Shown here piece after piece: positions 27,990 to 36,089 of a stretch of 64,000 nucleotides of DNA. The translations under genes were made by a program, and so were the position numbers. The DNA lies in contig JBPJFZ010000003.1 of the NCBI GenBank assembly GCA_051208035.1, forward strand, positions 62,001 through 126,000, read 5' to 3'. The stretch's first letter is position 1, and every line of letters starts with the position of its first letter. The DNA comes from JACKOB01 sp024234575. GTDB taxonomy: Bacteria; Pseudomonadota; Gammaproteobacteria; Pseudomonadales; Oleiphilaceae. The notes beneath the pieces were generated by a model. The model worked only from the letters and a program-made list of their open reading frames with translations. It had not been told where the DNA came from and made no database searches.

Positions 27990-28484
27990 TTAGTGGTGGT
28001 GTCCGCCTACGCCGTGTGCGTGCCCGTGGCTGATTTCTTCCTGGGTTGCGGGTCTCACACTAACCACCGTAACGTCAAATGTGAGTGTTTTTCCGGCCAG
28101 TGGGTGATTGGTGTCAACATCGGCATTGAACTTGCCCAGTTTGACGATGGTGACATGTCGAGGGCCCTGATCTGTTTCGACGGATACGACCATGCCTGGC
28201 TTAAGCGTTTTCTTCAGCTTCTTATCCGCATCACCAAGAATGTGTTTGATTGGTACGCGTTGTAATTCGCTGCTGGTACGTTGCCCATAACCGTCTTCCG
28301 GTGCAATGGTGACAGAAAAAGAGTCGCCTTCTGCTTTGCCGGAAATAGCCTTTTCGAGGCCAGGGATAATGTTGCCCTTTCCTTGTAGAAAAGCGATAGG
28401 ATCGCCGCCATTTGAGTCTTCAATAACTTCGCCTTTATCATCAGTCAGGCGATAGTGAAACTGGATTACATTCGTGTCTTGCAT
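27990..28484 (-). CDS. slyD: FKBP-type peptidyl-prolyl isomerase SlyD
   Basis: 164 residues. The FKBP core is split by the insert-in-flap chaperone domain: N-terminal VIQFHYRLTDDKGEVIEDS, FLQGKGNIIPGLEKAISG, insert from about 70 to 130 (PEDGYGQRTSSELQRVP, VDTNHPLAGKTLTFDV), and a short His-rich tail HGHAHGVGGHHH that binds nickel or other metals. SlyD folds proline-limited proteins and helps hydrogenase maturation in enterics. The tail is much shorter than in E. coli and lacks its cysteines, so metal binding should rest on histidines. GGGAGCGCAC precedes the start. Confidence 0.93.
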   Translation of the reverse strand: MQDTNVIQFHYRLTDDKGEVIEDSNGGDPIAFLQGKGNIIPGLEKAISGKAEGDSFSVTIAPEDGYGQRTSSELQRVPIKHILGDADKKLKKTLKPGMVVSVETDQGPRHVTIVKLGKFNADVDTNHPLAGKTLTFDVTVVSVRPATQEEISHGHAHGVGGHHH

Positions 28485-28593
28485 ACTGTGCGCTCCCTAA
28501 ATTTGGCGCACATTATCCTGCAAAACGGTGATCAGTTAAAGGGCAGTGTTTTCTTGCCTGAGGGGAGGTTCATTTCGGCAAGGTGGTTTGAGG

Positions 28594-29622
28594 TTATGGC
28601 AGGGCTGACTTCTGCGCTGACACTGCATCCCAGAGTGACTTGCCGGTAATCTTGGGGGAGCCGTTGGCAGCCTTTTCGGCGTCTTTGATCAGCGCGGTGA
28701 TTTTTTCGTTAATAGGGACCTGCATGCCATGTTTCTGTGCCAGCAGGATGATTTCGCCATTGAGCAGGTCAACTTCTGTCATTCGTCCAAGGGTTAGATC
28801 TTCTTGCATGGACGATTTGGCTTTCGGGTCTATTGTTAGCATCGCTCGGGCGACAATCTGAAAGAGCCAGGTTGGTAAATTCAGTACTTTTGGTATCAGT
28901 GTTGGCACAAGCTTGCCCAGTCTTTGGGGGGTAATACCTTCGGCGGCCATTACTGCCAGCGCCTCGCTGATGCTTCCTGCTAGCACCCGACGGTAGTTTC
29001 TATCCTGCAGCTCGTCCAACAGCGGTATGCCTGCCAGTGCATTGATAGAATTGTTCAGGTTCAGCAGTAACTTTCCCCACTGAATCTCAGTCATGTCATC
29101 TTTAAGTTCGACAGAGAAACCGGCTTTGGTGAGGGTATCCGCTACACACTTTTCCTTGCCATGCAGGGTTTCGAGGCAGAGTTTGCCTTCGGTGCCGCAG
29201 TGAAAATGGCTGTTGTTATCGTTGATAACATTAAACGGTACCATGCCTGTGAGCACATCTCTGCCGGGTAAGCTGTCTTTAAGAAGCTGCCCGTTACGGA
29301 TGCCATTTTGAAAGCTGACAATCAGTGCCGACTTTTTGGCATGCTGTTTTATGCTGGTGGCTGCCTCTTGGGTGCCAGTACCTTTAACCGTCACGAAAAT
29401 AATATCAGCCGCGTAGAGACCTTCAGGGCTTGTATAAAAGTTGATGTCGTCGATAAAAACCTGGTCTTTCCTGCCTTGCCAATCGGTAAGCGTTAATCCG
29501 CGCCGCTCGATTGCCTCTTTAACCTTTGGTCGGCCAATGAAGTGAACCGTGGCACCTCTTGCCGCCAGACAGCCGCCAAGGTAGCATCCGATTGAACCTG
29601 CGCCAAATACTGCTATTTGCAT
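28594..29622 (-). CDS. Ketopantoate reductase family dehydrogenase
   Basis: 342 residues from the ATG at 29622, which begins the Rossmann strand MQIAVFGAGSIGCYLGG; GAGAG precedes it, while the longer frame to 29679 would put 19 polar residues before the nucleotide-binding strand. Later motifs include VTVKGTGTQEAATS, SFQNGIRN and the Lys/Asn/Glu region EIQWGKLLLNLNNSINALAG, the pattern of 2-dehydropantoate 2-reductase (PanE/ApbA). These enzymes reduce ketopantoate with NADPH in pantothenate synthesis. Genomes often hold several paralogs with other 2-keto acid substrates, so PanE activity is likely but not certain. The gene is divergent from deaD. Confidence 0.83.
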   Translation of the reverse strand: MQIAVFGAGSIGCYLGGCLAARGATVHFIGRPKVKEAIERRGLTLTDWQGRKDQVFIDDINFYTSPEGLYAADIIFVTVKGTGTQEAATSIKQHAKKSALIVSFQNGIRNGQLLKDSLPGRDVLTGMVPFNVINDNNSHFHCGTEGKLCLETLHGKEKCVADTLTKAGFSVELKDDMTEIQWGKLLLNLNNSINALAGIPLLDELQDRNYRRVLAGSISEALAVMAAEGITPQRLGKLVPTLIPKVLNLPTWLFQIVARAMLTIDPKAKSSMQEDLTLGRMTEVDLLNGEIILLAQKHGMQVPINEKITALIKDAEKAANGSPKITGKSLWDAVSAQKSALP

Positions 29623-30013
29623 GAGTCTCTCGCTATATTTCTTTTCTGCTTTTCGGTTCTGGAAGTGAAATGTTAACAAGCCATGAATGTTTAATGGTGA
29701 TGTCCTGCTGATTTGACAGAATGATCCGATTTCGGGCCGTTACTTTGAACGATTAGTAAACACCCTGTCAACCCGTGATTATAATGCCAGCTCTTTTACA
29801 TTGTGATCGAAGGTCAGCAATAACGGGACTTCCACGCTCGCTTTACAGATTACTCTAGCGTGCTATGGGAGAGCTCTTCATTTAATGATGGAATGTTCAA
29901 TAAATGACCTCTCTTGCCGTATTCATTGTGACGCACTTCAAGTATAATACGCCCTCTTTTAATTCCGGCTTATCGGAACGACCTCTGATCGGCCCACTTG
30001 TAAGGTTTTTTTC
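29623..30013 (+). promoter_or_regulatory. Long leader and candidate promoters of deaD
   Basis: A TATAAT at 29780-29785 has TAAACA 17 bases ahead (29757-29762), giving a leader of about 220 bases. A second TATAAT at 29943-29948 has only a weak -35 match and would give a short leader. A long leader is usual for deaD, which is controlled after transcription in cold shock and by autoregulation. No open frame was found in it. Confidence 0.4.
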
Positions 30014-32014
30014 ATGGTATCTCCCTCAATATCCAGCTTCGCTGATTTAGCGCTTAATCCATTAATTATTAAAGCGCTGAGTCAAGTGGGTTACGAACAA
30101 CCATCTCCAATTCAGGCGGCGAGTATCCCTCCTTTGTTAGAGGGCAAGGACTTGCTGGGAGTGGCGCAAACCGGAACCGGAAAAACGGCAGCCTTCGCGC
30201 TGCCGCTTCTCACTAATATTGATGTTTTACAAGAGTCACCGCAGGTGCTCGTTCTGGCGCCAACCAGAGAATTGACCATACAGGTAGCAGAAGCATTCAA
30301 AAAGTATGCACAAAACCTTAAGGGCTTTCATGTTCTGCCTATCTACGGTGGTCAGGATATGGGTGGCCAGTTGCGGCAGTTGCAGCGTGGTGTGCATATC
30401 GTCGTAGGTACCCCCGGCCGAATAATGGATCACTTGCGTCGTAAGAGCCTTAATCTCGACAAGCTCAAAACAGTTGTTCTTGATGAAGCTGACGAAATGT
30501 TACGCATGGGCTTTATCGATGATGTTGAGTGGATTCTCGATCATACACCGAAAGGGCGTCAGGTAGCGCTTTTCTCTGCCACCATGCCGCCACCGATTAA
30601 GCGAGTCGCTGATCGATACCTGGTAAACCCGACCGAAGTGCGTATTGAGTCGTCCACGACTACGGTCGAAGCAATTGAGCAGGCCTACGTGCAGGCGCGA
30701 AATGATCAAAAACTGGATGCGTTAACACGTATCCTCGAAGTAGAAGCTTTTGACGGCATGATGATTTTCGTTCGCACGAAAAATGCCACCGTCGAGTTAG
30801 CCGAAAAACTCGAAGCCCGAGGCTACTCTGCCGCAGCATTGAATGGCGATATGACACAAGCATTGCGTGAGCGCACCGTTGCCAATTTAAAGAAAGAAAA
30901 AATAGATATCCTTGTGGCCACTGATGTTGCCGCCAGAGGTGTTGATGTGCCACGTATTACGCACGTTGTAAACTATGATGTTCCTTACGACACAGACTCA
31001 TACGTTCACCGTATTGGCCGAACAGGCCGAGCCGGACGTACAGGCAAGGCGGTTCTGTTTGTGACGCCTCGTGAAATGTACATGCTGCGTTCTATCGAAA
31101 AGGCGACGCGTGGCGAAATTCCACCAATGAAGATTCCGTCTAGCAAAGAAGTTGCAGATCAGCGTGTAACAGCCTTCAAACAGCAAATTAAAGATGTATT
31201 GGTTTCTGATGAGTTATCCCTGGATTTCTTTGAAGGTATTGTTTCTGACTTCTGCCTCGAAAATGCCTGCACAGCAGAACAGATGGCCGCAACGCTTGCC
31301 TATATGATGCAAAAGGCCAGACCGCTGCAGATATCTGAAAAAGAACTGAAGCATGATCAGTTTGCCTTTAATCAGGATCAGGGGCGTGGTGATCGCGGTG
31401 ACCGTGGTCGTCGCGATGAGGGGCGGGATGGTCGTGGTCGTCGCGAGCGTGGTGCTCGTGAAGAGGGCCGTGGACGTCGTGACGAAGGCCGTGGCAAGCG
31501 AGATGATTCTCGTTCAGCTGGTGATCGTCCAGAGCGCAAGCGCCGTGATAGTGAGCCGCGTCAGGCTCGCCCTGAAAGTGATGTACCAATGGTGAAGTAT
31601 CGGTTGGAAGTAGGAAAGCATCACAATATTACTGCCGGTGATATTGTCGGAGCCATTGCCAACGAAGCTGGTCTGGAAGGGCAATACATCAATAACCTGC
31701 GCATGTTTGATGATTATTCTACCGTCGATTTGCCAGAAGGAATGCCGAAAGACCTATACCGTCACCTGCAAAAAGTGAAGGTTAAGAGCCAGCCCATCAA
31801 TATCAGCCAGTTTGATGGTGCGGACAGTTCTGGTGATGATGCGCCAGCACGTAAGCCCCGCAGTGGAGGTCGCGACTTTGGCTCCAGAGACAAGGCGCCG
31901 CGTTCGTCTTCACGAGATCGCGACAGCGGTTCTTCTGAAGGGGATCGTCCGATCATGCGTCGAAAGCCATCCGGTGACCGTAAACCAAGAGAAAATAGCC
32001 GTAATCGCGATTAA
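30014..32014 (+). CDS. deaD: ATP-dependent DEAD-box RNA helicase DeaD/CsdA
   Basis: 666 residues. Core helicase (about 1-370): Q motif ALSQVGYEQPSPIQ, AQTGTGKTAA, APTRELTIQVAE, VLDEADEMLRMGF, SATMPP, ATDVAARGVDVPRITHV, HRIGRTGRAG. A dimerisation segment follows, then an Arg/Gly/Asp-rich linker (about 455-525), the DbpA-type RNA-binding domain (YRLEVGKHHNITAGDIVGAI to YRHLQKVKVKSQPINIS) and a second Arg/Ser-rich tail. DeaD unwinds RNA in ribosome assembly and cold adaptation. The basic linker before the RNA-binding domain is longer than I recall for E. coli DeaD. A bidirectional terminator follows. Confidence 0.95.
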   Translation: MVSPSISSFADLALNPLIIKALSQVGYEQPSPIQAASIPPLLEGKDLLGVAQTGTGKTAAFALPLLTNIDVLQESPQVLVLAPTRELTIQVAEAFKKYAQNLKGFHVLPIYGGQDMGGQLRQLQRGVHIVVGTPGRIMDHLRRKSLNLDKLKTVVLDEADEMLRMGFIDDVEWILDHTPKGRQVALFSATMPPPIKRVADRYLVNPTEVRIESSTTTVEAIEQAYVQARNDQKLDALTRILEVEAFDGMMIFVRTKNATVELAEKLEARGYSAAALNGDMTQALRERTVANLKKEKIDILVATDVAARGVDVPRITHVVNYDVPYDTDSYVHRIGRTGRAGRTGKAVLFVTPREMYMLRSIEKATRGEIPPMKIPSSKEVADQRVTAFKQQIKDVLVSDELSLDFFEGIVSDFCLENACTAEQMAATLAYMMQKARPLQISEKELKHDQFAFNQDQGRGDRGDRGRRDEGRDGRGRRERGAREEGRGRRDEGRGKRDDSRSAGDRPERKRRDSEPRQARPESDVPMVKYRLEVGKHHNITAGDIVGAIANEAGLEGQYINNLRMFDDYSTVDLPEGMPKDLYRHLQKVKVKSQPINISQFDGADSSGDDAPARKPRSGGRDFGSRDKAPRSSSRDRDSGSSEGDRPIMRRKPSGDRKPRENSRNRD

Positions 32015-32044
32015 TCAATCGATCAGTTGATAGATTACACCAAC

Positions 32045-32080
32045 AAAAAAGGTGGGCATCGAATGAGCCCACCTTTTTTT
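32045..32080. terminator. Bidirectional rho-independent terminator
   Basis: A6 (32045-32050), GGTGGGC (32051-32057), 9-base loop, GCCCACC (32067-32073), T7 (32074-32080). It serves both deaD and the convergent oxidoreductase gene ending at 32110. Confidence 0.92.
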
Positions 32081-32109
32081 TGCAGCGCGTTTTGTTGACG
32101 CATTAATTC

Positions 32110-33798
32110 TTAAGCGGTTTGTGCTTTCTTCGTCTCTGCAACGGCTTTTTCCGCACCGAAGAACATTGACTTGGCCAGTTTTACATTGCTTAAACCTAGC
32201 ACCGCAACGGCAGTTCCCAAACCTGCCATTAACGCACCAACCACACCGCAACTCAGCACATCCTGACCGGTCAGGTAGAGGCCTTTGATGTTGGTTTTCG
32301 GCTTCAGCCATGTTTGCTCAAAGCGGCTTGGGTCGTGCTCGATACCGTAGATTTCACCTTGCGGGTAGTAGCAAAAATAGTCTGTAGAAAGCGGTGTTGA
32401 AAGCTCGTAGTAATCTATCTTACCGCGTAAATGTGGCAGCTTTTCATAAACGTACTCTAACAGGCGCTCTGAAAACTGCTCTTTTAGAGCATCATAATCA
32501 TCACCGCGCTTGCCCCAGGTTTCATCTTTCCATGGCGCGAACAAATCGTAAGTGGTTGGCGCGACTATCTCAATGGTTGATTTGCCGGGGTAACGTTTAT
32601 TCCATGACGGATCTTTTGAGGATGGGAACGAAATGTACACCACCGGAAATTCTGCCTGCTGATCCTTTTTAAACTTCTCGACGTTTTCATCCGGCGTATA
32701 ATTGGGGTAAATCCAGAAGTTGGTTTTCGGTAAGCCCAGCTCTTCAGAGGTTCCCTTAAGGCCGATATACATTCCTAAGTGGGCCATTGAGCGTTTAACG
32801 GTTTGCAGTTTTTTGTCATAGCCATGTTTCTTGCTGACTTCTGCTGAAACCAACCGCTGGAAGGTGTTGAAAACGCCCGCATTACTAATCACAATTGGCG
32901 CACTGATAATGGTGCCATCTTTCATTCTAACGCCAGTTGCGCGATCCTTTTCGATCACGATTTCTTCTACAACCGCATAGGTCATTACATCACCGCCGGA
33001 TTCCTGAATAACTGGAATCACCGTTTCAGCGATTCGTGAAGCGCCGCCGATAGGGTAGTAGCCACCATAAATATAGTGCTTGGCAATTAATGCATGAATG
33101 AGAAAACTGGACGATTTTGGCGGCATGCCACAATCACCCCATTGTCCGGTGAGTACGGCGATTAATTCTTGATTACTGGTAAGGCTGCTTAATACTTCAT
33201 AGGTCGTTTTGTTAATAAAGTCCGGTGCGATCTTATTCTTGATAGGCTTCCAGAATTTATTGGCCAATTCAGGTAGAAACTTTTCAACGGACATTGCCGG
33301 CATGGCATTTGCCACTTCACTCAGCATTTCGACGTAGCGGTTAATTGCCTTGCTTTCGTTAGGGAAGTAGCCGATTAAGCCATCGATAAATGCCTGCTTG
33401 CCCGCTTTCAGGTCGTACTGTTCGCCGCCAAAGTAAAATCGGTCATAAACATCATCCATCGGCGCCCATTCAAGCTGGCTGTTGGTAATGAAATCAAACA
33501 TTTTACGCGCAGAAGAGCTTTTATGGCCGACGTCGCCAATATAATGCACACCCACGTCCCACTCGTAGCCATTGCGAGAATAACTGTGTGTGTAACCACC
33601 GGCGGTGTAGTGCTGCTCTAGCACTAACACTTTTTTCCCTGCCTTGGACATGCAGGCGGCGGTGGCGAGGCCTCCCATGCCAGAACCGATAACGATGGCA
33701 TCATAAGGGCCATTCAAACGGCTGCTGCGATAACGATTGCCAATACGAATAGTGCTGGGTTGTGGGCTTTTTTTAGTTTGGGGTTTTGCGGTAGCCAT
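32110..33798 (-). CDS. FAD-dependent oxidoreductase, retinol saturase / carotenoid desaturase type
   Basis: 562 residues. The FAD-binding start IVIGSGMGGLATAACMSKAG is followed by VLVLEQHYTAGGYTHSYSRN and WDVGVHYIGD, a pattern of the all-trans-retinol 13,14-reductase (RetSat)/CrtI-like family. The C-terminus ends with GLYLTGQDVLSCGVVGALMA, the second FAD-contact region. Relatives saturate or desaturate polyene or isoprenoid chains. No phytoene synthase or other carotenoid gene is in the window, so the substrate may be another polyunsaturated or prenyl lipid. A PadR regulator is transcribed divergently with a palindromic site in between. A Lys/Pro-rich 30-residue leader precedes the FAD strand. 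Confidence 0.82.
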   Translation of the reverse strand: MATAKPQTKKSPQPSTIRIGNRYRSSRLNGPYDAIVIGSGMGGLATAACMSKAGKKVLVLEQHYTAGGYTHSYSRNGYEWDVGVHYIGDVGHKSSSARKMFDFITNSQLEWAPMDDVYDRFYFGGEQYDLKAGKQAFIDGLIGYFPNESKAINRYVEMLSEVANAMPAMSVEKFLPELANKFWKPIKNKIAPDFINKTTYEVLSSLTSNQELIAVLTGQWGDCGMPPKSSSFLIHALIAKHYIYGGYYPIGGASRIAETVIPVIQESGGDVMTYAVVEEIVIEKDRATGVRMKDGTIISAPIVISNAGVFNTFQRLVSAEVSKKHGYDKKLQTVKRSMAHLGMYIGLKGTSEELGLPKTNFWIYPNYTPDENVEKFKKDQQAEFPVVYISFPSSKDPSWNKRYPGKSTIEIVAPTTYDLFAPWKDETWGKRGDDYDALKEQFSERLLEYVYEKLPHLRGKIDYYELSTPLSTDYFCYYPQGEIYGIEHDPSRFEQTWLKPKTNIKGLYLTGQDVLSCGVVGALMAGLGTAVAVLGLSNVKLAKSMFFGAEKAVAETKKAQTA

Positions 33799-33869
33799 TG
33801 AGTTATCCTTGTTTCGATCTTGCCGACCGGGTGTGGTTGGCAGATATGTTTAAAAATCAATCAATATCA

Positions 33870-33887
33870 TATGCAAATAATTGCATA
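33870..33887. promoter_or_regulatory. Candidate PadR operator
   Basis: TATGCAA-ATAA-TTGCATA is a perfect 7-bp inverted repeat in the 216-base region between the PadR gene and the divergent oxidoreductase. It can be written ATGC-N8-GCAT, the same spacing as the ATGT-N8-ACAT sites known for PadR proteins. A degenerate second copy (TTGCAT ... ATGAA) lies near 33910. Confidence 0.5.
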
Positions 33888-34014
33888 AAACCAAGCATTT
33901 TTTGTATTTTGCATTAAAATATGAATGTGAGAAAAACTGGCCTAGTAGCCATCAACACTTCACAAGTGATTTACGGTCCGCAGTGCCAGATCGATCACCG
34001 GAGATAGACAACTT

Positions 34015-34554
34015 ATGTCAATAAAGCATGCCATACTCGCGTTACTGGATATTGACCAGGGGACTGGTTACGACCTGATGACGCGTTTTAATAACAGTAT
34101 CGGCAGCTTCTGGTCAGCCTCTCATCAGCAGGTTTATAAAGAATTAGCGAACCTGGCCACAGAAGGCTGGGTCGAATTTGATGAAGTCGAGCAGGCAGGC
34201 AAACCTTCGAAAAAAATATACCGGGTAACCCCTGCAGGGGTGGACGAATTAAAATCCTGGTTACAAAAGCCGGTAAAACCACTGAAGGTTAAGTACCCGT
34301 TTTTGATTAAAATCTTTGCCGGTGACCATTTGTCAAAAGCACAGCTAAGACAGGATATTATCCAAAACTCGGCTGAGCATAGAGAAACTCTCGACGCCTA
34401 TACAAAGCTGGAGCAATGGATACTGCAGCTTCCGGAGCAGGAAAAGAAAAAGTACCACTTGCCTTATGCGACCATGAAGCTGGGAATGAAAGTTGAACAG
34501 GCGTGGTTAGAATGGAGTGAAGAGATGCTGAGTGACATCCCCGACGAAAGGTAA
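34015..34554 (+). CDS. PadR-family transcriptional regulator
   Basis: 179 residues. The winged helix domain covers the first about 85 residues (SIKHAILALLDIDQGTGYDL, SASHQQVYKELANLATEGWV, KKIYRVTPAGVDELKSWL). A C-terminal helical domain (about 95-175) with LGMKVEQAWLEWSEEML is the dimerisation domain of PadR subfamily 1. These proteins release DNA on binding small phenolic or lipophilic compounds. It is divergent from the retinol-saturase-like gene, its likely target, and the intergenic region carries a palindrome with PadR-type spacing. Confidence 0.87.
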   Translation: MSIKHAILALLDIDQGTGYDLMTRFNNSIGSFWSASHQQVYKELANLATEGWVEFDEVEQAGKPSKKIYRVTPAGVDELKSWLQKPVKPLKVKYPFLIKIFAGDHLSKAQLRQDIIQNSAEHRETLDAYTKLEQWILQLPEQEKKKYHLPYATMKLGMKVEQAWLEWSEEMLSDIPDER

Positions 34555-34774
34555 GAGAAATGCATTGTCATGACCCGCAAGAATTCGCCCTCAACATAAC
34601 ATAATGCTGCTTGTACTGCTGACTACTCATCTGGGTCATTGCTGTTAAGTCGGGCCCAGGGCTATTGGGCTGAAGCAAAAGCTACATTCTGATAGAAAAA
34701 ATTTTCGATGGTGTGATCTATTTATTTTGGTTCTCCGTAATTAACAACACAACTTACATAAAACGGAGAAAATC

Positions 34775-35749
34775 ATGATAGCACTCACACAGCCTAGTAA
34801 ACTGATTGCGTCAGCTTTGCTAATACTTGGATTAACTGCATGTAACGATGATGACGACTCAAATGTTGCTTCTACGGGTATGGTCGGCAGTCAGTCGATT
34901 ATGGAGGTGGCGCGAGGTGCGGGTACCTTTACCACCTTGGTGGCCGCTCTTGAGGCCACGGGTCTGGACCAAACGCTCGATTCTGATGCCTCGACTTTTA
35001 CGGTTTTCGCGCCGACGGACGACGCATTTGCAAAGCTGGGTGCTGACACCATTAACGCTTTACTCGCCGATACAGAAAAGTTAACAAATATGCTGACTTA
35101 TCATGTTATTGATGGCGCCGTGAATGCAGAAGCTGCAGTGGGCAGCGCAGGCAGCACGGTAGCAATGCTTAACGGCGACTCTGTGGGACTTTCACTCAGT
35201 GGCGATGCTTTGCTTGTGAATGCTAGTACGGTCACAGGGATAGATGTTATGGCAAGCAATGGCATCATCCATGTTATTGATGCGGTGTTGATACCTCCTG
35301 CGTCTATGGGAGAGCCTACTTTGAATATCGTCGAGACTGCTGTTGCTGCCGGAAGTTTTGGTACTTTGGTTACGGCATTACAAGCCGCTGGCCTGGATAC
35401 TGTCCTGGCGGATCCAAATACGCAGTTTACAGTCTTTGCACCAACAGATGATGCCTTCGCCAAACTTGGCGCAGATGCAATAACCCTGTTGCTGGCCGAC
35501 ACCACGGGTCTTACTGATGTACTGTTGCAACACGTGGTTTCTGGTGCAGCTGTGAACTCTGTGAGCGCCTACACTCTAAATGGTAAAAAGGCTGCTACTG
35601 CAGGCGGTAAGCAGGTTGCTATTGATGTCGACACCGAAAATGACACGTTGAGAGTAGGTGGGGCCGTTGTCATTACCAAGGATATTTATACGACTAATGG
35701 CGTGATACATGTTATCGATTCTGTCATTACTAATGGTACTGCACCCTAG
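34775..35749 (+). CDS. Lipoprotein with two fasciclin domains
   Basis: 324 residues. A lipoprotein signal ends at Cys23 (LGLTAC), with Asn at +2, so outer-membrane sorting is expected. Two fasciclin (FAS1) repeats of about 135 residues follow; each contains FTVFAPTDDAFAKLGAD and a second conserved box with GIIHVIDAVL or GVIHVIDSVI. FAS1 domains mediate adhesion and polymer binding. AACGGAGAAAATC precedes the start. The gene stands alone. A hairpin with a T-run lies about 150 bases downstream. The near-identical motif in both repeats points to an internal duplication. Confidence 0.9.
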   Translation: MIALTQPSKLIASALLILGLTACNDDDDSNVASTGMVGSQSIMEVARGAGTFTTLVAALEATGLDQTLDSDASTFTVFAPTDDAFAKLGADTINALLADTEKLTNMLTYHVIDGAVNAEAAVGSAGSTVAMLNGDSVGLSLSGDALLVNASTVTGIDVMASNGIIHVIDAVLIPPASMGEPTLNIVETAVAAGSFGTLVTALQAAGLDTVLADPNTQFTVFAPTDDAFAKLGADAITLLLADTTGLTDVLLQHVVSGAAVNSVSAYTLNGKKAATAGGKQVAIDVDTENDTLRVGGAVVITKDIYTTNGVIHVIDSVITNGTAP

Positions 35750-35901
35750 GTTTTAGAGACGTAAACTTATCGGTTGCCTGGGACGTCTTTTAGTGTTGTA
35801 AAAAGCAAAAGCGTGCCGAGTATGCCGATAAGGGAGAGCTTGATAACGACATTTAATCTACTAGTAAGGCCCTCCATCGGGTGTAAGAGCAAGGGGCAGT
35901 G

Positions 35902-35948
35902 AAAGCCTAAGTGGCTTCGAAGCTACATCTGTTTCGCCCAGGCTTTTT
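35902..35948 (+). terminator. Branched hairpin with T-run, downstream of fasciclin gene
   Basis: AAAGCCT (35902-35908) pairs with AGGCTTT (35940-35946), followed by TT. Inside, GTGGCTTCGAAGCTAC (35911-35926) forms a small inner hairpin. It is about 150 bases after the fasciclin stop; the rest of 35750-36089 holds no gene. Confidence 0.5.
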
Positions 35949-36026
35949 ATCGAGTGATGTTGCAGCGATAAAAACCCCAAATAACATGCATTATCCGATA
36001 GAGAAAAGGACAGGCCGAAGATGAAC

Positions 36027-36071
36027 TTGACCTGGCGTTTACCCGCATAGCGGCTGTAATCGCCAGGTCAA
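36027..36071. repeat. Long near-perfect 45-base hairpin
   Basis: An 11-bp outer stem, TTGACCTGGCG (36027-36037) with CGCCAGGTCAA (36061-36071), encloses TTAC/GTAA and CCGC-ATA-GCGG, giving an almost continuous stem with a 3-base loop. It lies just after the stop of the acyl-CoA dehydrogenase (minus strand). No T-run follows on either side. Confidence 0.6.
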
Positions 36072-36089
36072 ACTGAGGCTAGATGAGTA

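Noticed and set aside
31368..31589. His/Asp-rich frame opposite the DeaD linker
   Set aside because: A by-product of reading the Arg/Gly codon repeats on the other strand; no ribosome site.
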